Positions 16,713 through 25,110 of a stretch of DNA of 63,666 nucleotides are shown here, one piece after another. Location of the stretch: positions 1 through 63,666 of the forward strand of contig CANRZW010000021.1 in assembly GCA_947644545.1 (NCBI GenBank). The letters are read 5' to 3'. The translations under genes and the position numbers were made by a program. The DNA comes from an uncultured Lachnospiraceae bacterium. GTDB taxonomy: Bacteria > Bacillota > Clostridia > Lachnospirales > Lachnospiraceae. Position 1 is the stretch's first letter, and the number at the start of each line of letters is the position of its first letter. The notes below the pieces were generated by a model, which was given only the letters and a program-made list of their open reading frames with translations, made no database searches and was not told the origin of the DNA.

Positions 16713-17774
16713 CTATAGCAAATGCTCACACCAAAATATTTTACTGTCTTGAAAACGGCTTTTTCCTCCACCGACTATCCCTATATCCATAACATCTATG
16801 CCCATATTCCACAATACATACATTAGGCTGATCTGGTCTCTGGTGGGCCATTTAATATATTCCCTCCACCAGTTTTCCATAATCTGATTGCCCAAGTTCC
16901 TCTTATGATTTCTAAAGATGGCCCCGCCAGCTAATAATCCATATTTAGCCGGCATTCCTTTTTCAGCATATTCCCTCAACTGTAGCTTTATTTTATGCGG
17001 ATCTACTTTATTCAAAAACATTACCGCCATCCCCTCATCATAAATACAATCTCGAACCTCATGTTTATAAAAGGCAATCCCGCTCTCATTTGTCAAATTA
17101 ATATAATCCGATATGTCCTGCAATATCCTCACATTTCCATCCAAATATATGGAATACTCATATTGCTTAAAAATGGCATGTCCATGCATTTTGCAATACC
17201 GATTTTGCAGCTTGGGGGCTTTGATATTATCCGGAACAACTTCACTTATATTTATATTTTGTGTACTGCCGCTGCATCTCACCGGTCTGTCAGAAATAAG
17301 AAAATAATCACTATCAGGAACGATTGCTTTTTGCTCCTCATACGTATCGTACCCATCCGTTATGCAGGTATATATGGCAATCCTTTTTGTTGTATAATTA
17401 CATATCCTATCTGTTCCATATACCCATCGCTTTGCCGCAATACTACCCGAAAAATCTTCCCATATAATATAGCTTAATCCTTCGTGAACTTCTAACCGCT
17501 GAATGATCTCGCTATAATACCGATGCGCTACAGTGATAATAAAAATCACTTCCCGCCTGATCTGCAACAAATCCTCTAATTTTAAGCAGACCGTCTGATC
17601 CATGATCTCCTGCCCCCATAACGATGAATTGGAATCACAGAATGCATAGACATCTATCGCATTATCTTTCAAAAAGGTATATGCCTGTCTTCCTGTTTTT
17701 CCTCCCCCATATAATACCACCCTGCAGCTGCCAGATACAATTCTCTCAGCCAAAAGCTCTGATCTTTGTGACAT
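16713..17774 (-). CDS. DUF616-like glycosyltransferase with N-terminal Rossmann-like module
   Basis: The product has 353 residues. Residues 10-100 carry the module (VVLYGGGKTGRQAYTFL, FCDSNSSLWGQ, IFIITVAHRYY). The rest follows the DUF616/TOD1-like glycosyltransferase pattern: IAIYTCITDGYD, DYFLISDRP, the acceptor-side KLQNRYCKMHGH, a YSIYLDGNVRI segment with the DxN-type metal site, and a late LLAGGAIFRNH and WWREYIKWPTRDQISL. I start at 17774 because GGAGG lies four bases upstream; the longer frame needs a GTG without a ribosome site. Donor and acceptor are unknown. Confidence 0.7.
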   Translation of the reverse strand: MSQRSELLAERIVSGSCRVVLYGGGKTGRQAYTFLKDNAIDVYAFCDSNSSLWGQEIMDQTVCLKLEDLLQIRREVIFIITVAHRYYSEIIQRLEVHEGLSYIIWEDFSGSIAAKRWVYGTDRICNYTTKRIAIYTCITDGYDTYEEQKAIVPDSDYFLISDRPVRCSGSTQNINISEVVPDNIKAPKLQNRYCKMHGHAIFKQYEYSIYLDGNVRILQDISDYINLTNESGIAFYKHEVRDCIYDEGMAVMFLNKVDPHKIKLQLREYAEKGMPAKYGLLAGGAIFRNHKRNLGNQIMENWWREYIKWPTRDQISLMYVLWNMGIDVMDIGIVGGGKSRFQDSKIFWCEHLL

Positions 17775-17837
17775 TTCTCCTCCAGTGATTCCATTCACAT
17801 ATCATTTCCGATCCCCTGAACTATATTCTGTCGTTTT

Positions 17838-18962
17838 TCAACTAATCTTGCTCATTATTCTTCCGACCTGATCTACAACTCGTTCCATCTGCTCCTCTGT
17901 TAAGGCAAGCCCACTCGGAATATAGAGCCCTTTCCTTGCCAGATATTCCGCATTGGGATAAGCTTCTCCCTGAAACAATCCTGCTTTCTTATATACAGGC
18001 TGTTCATGTATACACCAGAAAAAAGTTCTGGCGCCTATCCCCGCCTCTGCCAGGCTCTTCTGTACTTCTCTGTTATCGGCTTTCCTATGCTTGTCCAACA
18101 CCAATCCATATACCCAGTAAATGTTATCTGCATAATCCGTCTTTTCAACCGGAAGCAATAACCCATCGATTCCCTGCAGTTTCTCTGTATAGTACCTTCC
18201 CATAGCCCTTTTGCGTTTAATGAACTCCTCGAGTCTTTCCAGCTGCGCAAGCCCGACCGCCGCCTGAAGATTCGTAAATCTGTAATTATCACTGATTTCA
18301 TCATGTACATACCGTACATCTTTTCTGAAACATAAGTTTCTCAGTAAACGACATCTTTCTGCCAGTTCCTCATCATCTGTAACTACCATTCCTCCCTCTC
18401 CGGTCGTCACATGCTTATTCGGATAAAAGCTAAAAGTACTAATATCACCAAAGCTTCCGCAAGGTTTTCCATGATAAGTCTGTCCGTGCATCTCTGCCGC
18501 ATCTTCAATAATCTTTAAATTATATTTTTGGGCTAACTTTATAATAGGATCCACTTCAACCGGCAGTCCATACAAATGCACAATCATAATGGCTTTTGTC
18601 TTATCTGTTATCCTATTCTCAATCTCTTCTACATTCATATTCCATGTACGCAGATCACTGTCTACAAGTACCGGGATTGCTCCTAATTTTGTGACCGCCA
18701 TCGCACAGGAAATAATCGTAAATGCCGGCATGATAACTTCATCCCCTGCCTCAATACCAAGAGCCTGAACCGCAACCTCCAGCGCTGCCGTTCCGTTAGA
18801 TACAGAGATTCCGTATTTCCTACCCACAGTAGAACTCATCTTCTGCTCAAATTCCTTAACAAACGGCCCCTCTGAAGAGATCCACCCGCTATCAATGCAT
18901 TCACATAAATATTTTTTTTCGTTCCCGTCCAGCAATGGTTCATTGACCGGTATAAAATCCAT
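17838..18962 (-). CDS. DegT/DnrJ/EryC1/StrS family sugar aminotransferase
   Basis: The product has 374 residues in the PLP-dependent family that aminates keto-sugar nucleotides. The fold-type I landmarks are SNGTAALEVAVQAL, the aspartate-containing IIEDAAEMHGQ that contacts the pyridine nitrogen, and SFYPNKHVTTGEGGM with the PLP lysine at residue 183. It would make an amino sugar nucleotide for the island's glycan. The partner dehydratase or dehydrogenase is not in the window and must be encoded elsewhere. I use the ATG at 18962 because AGG lies eight bases upstream. Confidence 0.88.
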   Translation of the reverse strand: MDFIPVNEPLLDGNEKKYLCECIDSGWISSEGPFVKEFEQKMSSTVGRKYGISVSNGTAALEVAVQALGIEAGDEVIMPAFTIISCAMAVTKLGAIPVLVDSDLRTWNMNVEEIENRITDKTKAIMIVHLYGLPVEVDPIIKLAQKYNLKIIEDAAEMHGQTYHGKPCGSFGDISTFSFYPNKHVTTGEGGMVVTDDEELAERCRLLRNLCFRKDVRYVHDEISDNYRFTNLQAAVGLAQLERLEEFIKRKRAMGRYYTEKLQGIDGLLLPVEKTDYADNIYWVYGLVLDKHRKADNREVQKSLAEAGIGARTFFWCIHEQPVYKKAGLFQGEAYPNAEYLARKGLYIPSGLALTEEQMERVVDQVGRIMSKIS

Positions 18963-19008
18963 ATGCTCCACCTATGTTACCTTATAAACAAACCTTTCGT
19001 TACGCCAT

Positions 19009-19461
19009 TCACCCTTCATTGATCTCTTTCTTGATCATAGCCTCAGCATCTGTAATTCCCGTAAATCTTACCTTATCCTTATCTCCTGAATAAGGCCCCT
19101 GTTTTACTTCAATCATCTCAACCTCTTCCAAAACGGTAAATCCATGTCCACCTGAAACAAGCAAAATAACATCACCGCTTTCCAACACAGTACTCTCCAG
19201 ATAATCCTCATAGTTATCATAAAAGTCCACGCGCAGCTTTCCCTTTTTAATAAAAAGAACTTCCTGCGTCATAACAACATTTCTATGCACCAGATTATGG
19301 AGATGTGCATCAATCACTTTACCTGTCGGATGATGCATATATGCTACCTGTTGTGAATAATCACCCGGAGTAATAAAATCTACGCCTTCGCAAGAGTAAT
19401 TATTTTTTATAATAATAGCTATTATTGTTTCTTTTTTCTTAATAAATTGAACAGTACCCAA
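19009..19461 (-). CDS. Cupin-fold protein of sugar-modification loci
   Basis: The product has 150 residues. A single cupin barrel is indicated by GKVIDAHLHNLVHRNV (histidine-rich first motif), EVLFIKKGKLRVDFYDN, and the second motif LESGDVILLVSGGHGF. Small cupins of this kind occur in nucleotide-sugar loci as epimerases, isomerases or metal-binding proteins, but no specific activity can be named. The start is a TTG at 19461: AGAAGG sits six bases upstream and no ATG follows for 40 codons. It lies between an aminotransferase and a glycosyltransferase, so a role with the amino sugar is plausible. Confidence 0.65.
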   Translation of the reverse strand: MGTVQFIKKKETIIAIIIKNNYSCEGVDFITPGDYSQQVAYMHHPTGKVIDAHLHNLVHRNVVMTQEVLFIKKGKLRVDFYDNYEDYLESTVLESGDVILLVSGGHGFTVLEEVEMIEVKQGPYSGDKDKVRFTGITDAEAMIKKEINEG

Positions 19462-19496
19462 AGTTAACCTTCTTTCTTTACTTTTCTACATATTTT

Positions 19497-21071
19497 TTAT
19501 ATTCTGATCAAAGGTGAATTACATGCAAGAAAATAATCTTGATTTCTCATCTTTCCATACATCTCCAAATACTCCATAACCTCCGCTATTGCTTTTGGGT
19601 TCTCCATCGCAATAAAGACTGTCCCACATTCTTCCAAAATTTCATCTTTATTCTGAAATATTGGATAACCGAAGTACATTCCTTCTTTGCTCATATCAAT
19701 AAATCCCACAAGCCTTGTCTGTTCTCCCAACATTTGAATCCATTCTAAGACCTGTCCTCCCCAAAAACCAGCTCCCCAAATAACAATTTTTTTATTTTTT
19801 TTCTGCTCTATTTTTGAAAAAACATGATACAAAAACCATATCCGGCTGCGCATGATCGGCGTAATCTCGCCTATCTCCTTCTTCATAAGAAACGCCTGGA
19901 ATTTTTGTTTAACCTCATCTGCTGTCAAATGCGGTAATCGCCTGCTATTATAATCCTGCACAATCCATTGATAATAATCTTCCAGTTGATTTCCCACTGC
20001 CTCATATGTATGGTTCTGCAAATACGTATCATATGCATTTTTTACTATTTGCCCAATCTGACCACTCTTTCTATAAGCTAAAAATTTTAAAAATGCTTCA
20101 TAAAGATAGCTTGCTTCATATCCCTCCGTAAGAAACGCATTTTTCCCATCTGTCAACAGTTCTGGGACACCCGCCACCGGTGTGGAAATAATCGGCACCT
20201 TATTTGCCATACTTTCGACTATGACTCCCGGATAAGATTCTACGGTACTCGCTAAAATAAATAAATCCGCTTCTCTGAAATAATCTTCAATATTTAAAAC
20301 AAATCCTTCAAATCTTACATAGTCCCACATACCATGTTGATCAACGAAATCTCTGCACTTTTTTCCATAAGTATTATTATAAACACCAAGAAAAATAAGC
20401 TCTACATTTTTTCCGTTTCGTTTACATTGTAAAGCAAACTTTATCATCGCCAATTGATTCTTATGCTCGCAAAACACCCCTATTGATAATATGATGATGG
20501 GTTGTTCATCCCTCTTTTCTGTCATGCAGTTTCTTACGCTCTGGTCTGCTTCATATGCTATCCGGATACATCTTGACGGAATGCAAAGCCCTTTTCCCCA
20601 ACGCTCGGAAAATAGAATAGAATCTGCACTATGGTATTGCGGAAATATTTCCATCCAATCCAAATCAAATGATTCCCGATCCGCCGGATAAATATTCATT
20701 AAATGAGGTATTCCCAATTCCCGCGCTGCAAGTTCGACGGCAATATTCAATTGTGCGCTGTGGATTATATCCGGCTTATCCGCCTTAAGTAGCCCGACAA
20801 TATCTCTGTAGTCTTTCAATGCGTTCAAAATGTCAATGTTTTCCATGCAGGCAGATATAGTATAATTTGCATACATCGTCTCAAGATCATATTTCTTCCA
20901 CACCTCATTGCAATCATCAACAGGCGCTTCTCCCTCTCTGGCAGGTATTACCATCTTCACATGATATCCTCTTTGTTTCATTATGTATGCCTGGGTAAGC
21001 AAAACCTTATTTGAACCACCTAAACAATCTGAAAAATCTAAAAAATAAGTTGCTTTTTTTATATCATCCAT
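19497..21071 (-). CDS. GT4 glycosyltransferase with C-terminal Rossmann-like module
   Basis: The product has 524 residues. The N-terminal 390 are a GT-B, GT4-type transferase: FSDCLGGSNKVLLTQAYIM, IIILSIGVFCEHKNQLAMI, VRFEGFV and the donor-site segment LFILASTVESYPGVIVESMANKVPIIST. The last 110 residues carry the recurring module (KIVIWGAGFWGGQVLEWI, LVGFIDMS, VFIAMENPKAI). In this protein the module is C-terminal, while in the GT4 protein at 6051-7505 it is N-terminal, so the fusions arose independently. The start has AGGG eight bases upstream. Confidence 0.85.
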   Translation of the reverse strand: MDDIKKATYFLDFSDCLGGSNKVLLTQAYIMKQRGYHVKMVIPAREGEAPVDDCNEVWKKYDLETMYANYTISACMENIDILNALKDYRDIVGLLKADKPDIIHSAQLNIAVELAARELGIPHLMNIYPADRESFDLDWMEIFPQYHSADSILFSERWGKGLCIPSRCIRIAYEADQSVRNCMTEKRDEQPIIILSIGVFCEHKNQLAMIKFALQCKRNGKNVELIFLGVYNNTYGKKCRDFVDQHGMWDYVRFEGFVLNIEDYFREADLFILASTVESYPGVIVESMANKVPIISTPVAGVPELLTDGKNAFLTEGYEASYLYEAFLKFLAYRKSGQIGQIVKNAYDTYLQNHTYEAVGNQLEDYYQWIVQDYNSRRLPHLTADEVKQKFQAFLMKKEIGEITPIMRSRIWFLYHVFSKIEQKKNKKIVIWGAGFWGGQVLEWIQMLGEQTRLVGFIDMSKEGMYFGYPIFQNKDEILEECGTVFIAMENPKAIAEVMEYLEMYGKMRNQDYFLACNSPLIRI

Positions 21072-21098
21072 TTCATCAACCCTAATGTTTCATTCAAA

Positions 21099-22151
21099 TT
21101 ACTTTTTTACAAAATGAAAAAGCCCATAACGATAATTTCCATTATGTTCATCCTGATCATATTTGTGGATATCAACATTATAATCAATCCTGTCCGCTGT
21201 TACACATGAATATTCAACCAGATCCATCTCATAAAAATAATCTATAACTGTACTCGCATAAAAAATCCTATGCGCATTAAACTCTACCCGCTCCTTACCA
21301 ATCGGAAGTGAAATATATAAATTCCCTCCCCCTTTTATCCTCTTCTGTATTTCCTCAAAACATATGAAACAGGCTTCCGGATCAATAGGATCCCCATATC
21401 TTCCTAGGCCAAAATGTTCTAAAGAACAAAGCGCTGACATGCTTTCTATACTTTCTTCCGGAATCGCTCTAAGTGTCGTAGCATCATCTACAATAGTATG
21501 AAGTCCCTCTATCTCACCTGGAAACTCTCTTATATCGATTAACGTCACATCAATATCCATTGCCAATAAATGCCCTATAAACCCGTCTATTCTAGATCCT
21601 ATATCGAAATGTTTTTTAGCTCCTGTTCTATTTATCAATTTTGCCGCCCATAAATCCTGCAGGAAATAATTTCCCATCGTTCCTGCTTTACTATATTTAT
21701 CACAAATGATCGGCCAAAGGTTTTCCTCATTTATGTGAAAATTATCTCTTACATTTTTCCTCTGATACTCATCCAGATCATCTTGAAAAAAAGATTCGCC
21801 ATAACGCCCATATTGTATGCAGTACATCGTATAATTTCTTTCCTTCAATATATCTTTTAATACTTCCGGATTCGTTTCTCCCACCTGTCTCATCAAAGGA
21901 TATAAAAAAATAAACTTATTTATATTAAATCCCCTATCTATACATTCTTCATATATTTCACTTGAATATGTATTTGCCACAACAACATAATCATAATCCG
22001 GCCACAATTCATCAATACCATATACCGATATACCTTTAAATTCATTTTGTTTCTTGCACGTTTCTATAAAGCCAACGACATTTGCATTTACTTCATTCTC
22101 AAAAAACTCTATGGACTTCACCCCTGTTCCCCATACTAATATTTTCTTCAT
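21099..22151 (-). CDS. DUF268-type methyltransferase-like protein with N-terminal Rossmann-like module
   Basis: The product has 350 residues. The first 85 form the module (KILVWGTGVKSIEFFE, VVGFIETC, YVVVANTYSSEIYEEC). The C-terminal half matches DUF268: HFDIGSRIDGFIGHLL, a VTLIDIRE strand, CSLEHFGLGRYGDPIDPEA and GGNLYISLPIGKERVEFNAHR. DUF268 has a SAM-methyltransferase-like core, but its reaction is not established as far as I know. It recurs in bacterial glycan loci. The start has GAGGGG seven bases upstream. Confidence 0.7.
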   Translation of the reverse strand: MKKILVWGTGVKSIEFFENEVNANVVGFIETCKKQNEFKGISVYGIDELWPDYDYVVVANTYSSEIYEECIDRGFNINKFIFLYPLMRQVGETNPEVLKDILKERNYTMYCIQYGRYGESFFQDDLDEYQRKNVRDNFHINEENLWPIICDKYSKAGTMGNYFLQDLWAAKLINRTGAKKHFDIGSRIDGFIGHLLAMDIDVTLIDIREFPGEIEGLHTIVDDATTLRAIPEESIESMSALCSLEHFGLGRYGDPIDPEACFICFEEIQKRIKGGGNLYISLPIGKERVEFNAHRIFYASTVIDYFYEMDLVEYSCVTADRIDYNVDIHKYDQDEHNGNYRYGLFHFVKK

Positions 22152-22240
22152 CGCTGCCCCTCGCTTCTACATTAATTGATTGCAGACTATAAACAATCCA
22201 CTCTTTTTCTTTATCAAATAAAATTATGGTTGTTTTCGTC

Positions 22241-22369
22241 CTATACTTCCTGTGCAATATAGGTAATCCAAAACCTGATCTCCTCTTTTATTCCGTTTAA
22301 CCATGTTGACATATTCTTTTCATAGTCATTTTCTATCAAATTCTTCCCCCAAAAATTAGAGTCCATCAT
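22241..22369 (-). pseudogene. Small ORF, possible methyltransferase gene remnant
   Basis: The 246-base gap between the asparagine synthetase and DUF268 genes holds a 42-codon frame starting with two ATG codons. Its product includes the segment GIKEEIRFWITYIAQE. This resembles the linker ELESEVNFWVNWAAKE that precedes the SAM core in the methyltransferase at 9224-10420. I read it as the stub of a second such methyltransferase that lost its catalytic core. Similarity over so few residues could be chance. Confidence 0.3.
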
Positions 22370-22397
22370 AATGTGAATCTCTTCTATTTTTTATGAA

Positions 22398-24095
22398 TTA
22401 GCGCATTTTCCAAATCTCTTTTAACATTTTTTCATTAGTCATTTCTCTCCGTCCCAGATATTGCCTCGGCATGCAAAATCCTTGCTTCTTCTTATATAAA
22501 ATAGACTTTGGTATTTCAGGATATGCTTTTCTCAATAAATGTTTCATCTCACCTTTCGGGCATCTTTCTTCCTGAGATAATGAAAAAGCAAATTCAACGA
22601 TTTTCCGTGATAAAAGTGGAACTCTGGCTTCCAACGACAACTGCATGCTTACCCGATCTACTTTAGTCAATATTTCTGGTAAATAGGTACATAAGTCAAT
22701 GTACTGTAGCCTTGTCAAGGTTGGGAGCTCTTTATGATCATATTCTCTTAAAAACCAATAATCGTCATAATCTTTGGGTATTCCCCATCTTTGTGCCACT
22801 CTGCTTTTCATTTCTTTTGTGTAATACCCGTGAAATACACTGAATTTATATAATGTCTCGTATAATAGCTCACCGGCCATTGGAATAGACAACTTCTTAT
22901 TATTAATTGTCAAATTTTCATAAAATCGCGATATTTGTGATGAATCTCCCAATAACCCCGGCCTATATTTACGATTATACCATGCATACCCGCCAAATAA
23001 CTCGTCTCCACCATCACCGGTCAATACAACGGTAACTTTTTCTTTTGCTAACCTAGATACCAGATATGTTGGAAATGCTGATGTATCTGCAAACGGTTCA
23101 TCAAACCATTCTTCCGCTTTCTTATATAATTCCTTAAAAATTTTCTTACTGAATATCTGCTCATTGGAATTATTTTGAAATTTCTGTATAAATGCATGAT
23201 AATACTTTGATTCATCATAGTTCTCATCATCGAATCCGATTGAAAAAGATTCTATATCAGGCTTTTCCAAAAGACTCTCATAGGTAATAATGCTGGAATC
23301 GACTCCTCCACTCAAAAAAGTGCCTACTGGTACATCGGCAATCATTTGTTCTCTAACAGACTCATGTATCAGCTGCCGAAGCTCCCCTGCTAGTTCCCCA
23401 TCTTTTCTGCATCTGTCCACTCTATCATTGATAACAAGATTCCAATAATTTTTTTGTGTAGATAATCTATGCTCTTTAACCTGATATATAATTTTATGTG
23501 CAGGCTTTAGCTGTCTAACACTTTTATACATTGTCTTCGGCGCCGGCACATATGCATATGTCAAATAATCGTATAATGCCGTATAGTCCAGAGCAAACTT
23601 ACTCTCGCCTACCAAACACCTTAGAGCCTTTAATTCTGATGCAAAACCAAAATTGTATCCATCATAATAGTAATATAATGGCTTCACTCCTACTCGATCC
23701 CGAAACATTCGTACTGTCTGATTTCTTCTGTCAAATATTGCAACCGCAAAAATTCCGTCAATATAATCTACAAATCTGTCTCCATACTTCATATACGCAT
23801 ATAGGATGACTTCTGTATCAGAGTAAGAAACAAAAGGATAATTACTTTCCAATTCTTTTTTTAAATAGTCATACCCATATATCTCGCCATTATATACAAT
23901 GGTCACTTTTCCGTCGAAAGATGTCATCGGCTGCATAGCCGCATCTGACAAATCTATAATAGACAATCTTGCAAATGCCAGACTAAATTCCTCTTCTCTA
24001 AGTATTCTCTGTCCGTCCGGGCCCCGATGATTCAACGCTGTTATTCCCGCTTCATAATTCCATTCTGTTTCGCTGCCACCAAGTATTCCACACAT
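22398..24095 (-). CDS. asnB: Asparagine synthetase B-type amidotransferase
   Basis: The 565-residue product starts MCGILGG, so the N-terminal cysteine is the class II glutaminase nucleophile, followed by LNHRGPDGQ and the YNGEIYGYD region. The C-terminal synthetase domain has the PP-loop SGGVDSS and GGDELFGGYAWY. The reaction is ATP-dependent amide transfer from glutamine to a carboxylate, normally aspartate. In O-antigen and flagellar glycan loci such enzymes often amidate a uronic acid or another acidic group, and that use fits here better than amino acid supply. It is cotranscribed with a GT2 enzyme upstream. Confidence 0.85.
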   Translation of the reverse strand: MCGILGGSETEWNYEAGITALNHRGPDGQRILREEEFSLAFARLSIIDLSDAAMQPMTSFDGKVTIVYNGEIYGYDYLKKELESNYPFVSYSDTEVILYAYMKYGDRFVDYIDGIFAVAIFDRRNQTVRMFRDRVGVKPLYYYYDGYNFGFASELKALRCLVGESKFALDYTALYDYLTYAYVPAPKTMYKSVRQLKPAHKIIYQVKEHRLSTQKNYWNLVINDRVDRCRKDGELAGELRQLIHESVREQMIADVPVGTFLSGGVDSSIITYESLLEKPDIESFSIGFDDENYDESKYYHAFIQKFQNNSNEQIFSKKIFKELYKKAEEWFDEPFADTSAFPTYLVSRLAKEKVTVVLTGDGGDELFGGYAWYNRKYRPGLLGDSSQISRFYENLTINNKKLSIPMAGELLYETLYKFSVFHGYYTKEMKSRVAQRWGIPKDYDDYWFLREYDHKELPTLTRLQYIDLCTYLPEILTKVDRVSMQLSLEARVPLLSRKIVEFAFSLSQEERCPKGEMKHLLRKAYPEIPKSILYKKKQGFCMPRQYLGRREMTNEKMLKEIWKMR

Positions 24096-24117
24096 TCTTT
24101 ATTTCATCTCTCTTCCA

Positions 24118-25050
24118 TCAGTTATCTAAAATCCATAGCCCGTCTGCTTCTTTTACTTTTTCCAAAAATCTTTTTCTACACATAATTCTGACCTCTTCCG
24201 CAAACTCCAATTTATTTTGAGCTGCCTGATTCGCCATCTTCCACAGCGCTTCATGTAATAATATCATTTCTTTTTGAGAAGCTATTTTTCCATATATACC
24301 AAACACGTTAATCAGAACTTCCTGTTCTTCCTCCGAAAAGTGAAATCCATATTGTTGAAAAACATATAATTTAATTTCCCGTTCAGCTGCTTCTTTAACT
24401 GACGTATTCGAATTATTATACAGACTATGATTCCTCAAGCGATAATACCATAATACTTTATCCATTCCTACTATTTTTCCATGCTTAAGATAATCACACC
24501 AAAACTTATAATCAGATGCTATTTTCCAATCTTCGTCATATCTCAAATGATACCTCTCAACAATCTGTCTACGAAACATCATTCCACAATTCGCAACTGT
24601 ATTATTTAATAACATGTATGCTTTAACATATTTATAATTGTGATATGCAACCGGCCATGCCTCGCTAACGATTTTATCATCTACATCAATATGCTGATAT
24701 TTTGCATAGACTCCATCAATTTCCGGATGCTCTTTTAAGAATTCATATTGCATCTCTAATCTGTTCGGAAGCGATATATCGTCTGCATCCATCAATGCAA
24801 TATAATCCGATCTACATTGCTTTATTCCAATATTGCGAGCATATGCTACCCCTCTGTTTTCCTTAACTGCAATAATTTTGATCCTTGCATCATCATATCC
24901 CTTTATAATTTGTAAACTATTATCGGTTGACCCATCATCCACAATAATGATTTCAAAATCGCTCCATGTTTGATTCAGAATACTGTCAACTGCTCTCTTT
25001 AAATACTGTTCACAATTATATACCGTTATTAAGACCGAAATTACCGCCAT
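24118..25050 (-). CDS. GT2 glycosyltransferase
   Basis: About 310 residues. The GT-A domain runs from ISVLITVYNCEQYLKRAV through IIVDDGSTDNS and the metal-binding LMDADD to WKIASDYKFWCDY, which places it in family 2. There is no fused Rossmann-like module. I use the ATG at 25050, with GGAGG seven bases upstream, rather than the TTG two codons earlier. The sugar is unknown. Confidence 0.85.
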   Translation of the reverse strand: MAVISVLITVYNCEQYLKRAVDSILNQTWSDFEIIIVDDGSTDNSLQIIKGYDDARIKIIAVKENRGVAYARNIGIKQCRSDYIALMDADDISLPNRLEMQYEFLKEHPEIDGVYAKYQHIDVDDKIVSEAWPVAYHNYKYVKAYMLLNNTVANCGMMFRRQIVERYHLRYDEDWKIASDYKFWCDYLKHGKIVGMDKVLWYYRLRNHSLYNNSNTSVKEAAEREIKLYVFQQYGFHFSEEEQEVLINVFGIYGKIASQKEMILLHEALWKMANQAAQNKLEFAEEVRIMCRKRFLEKVKEADGLWILDN

Positions 25051-25110
25051 TTTCAATCCTCCTCTGCAATTTTCAAGTCATTCTCTACCACGGCACAGCC
25101 TATATGGTTT

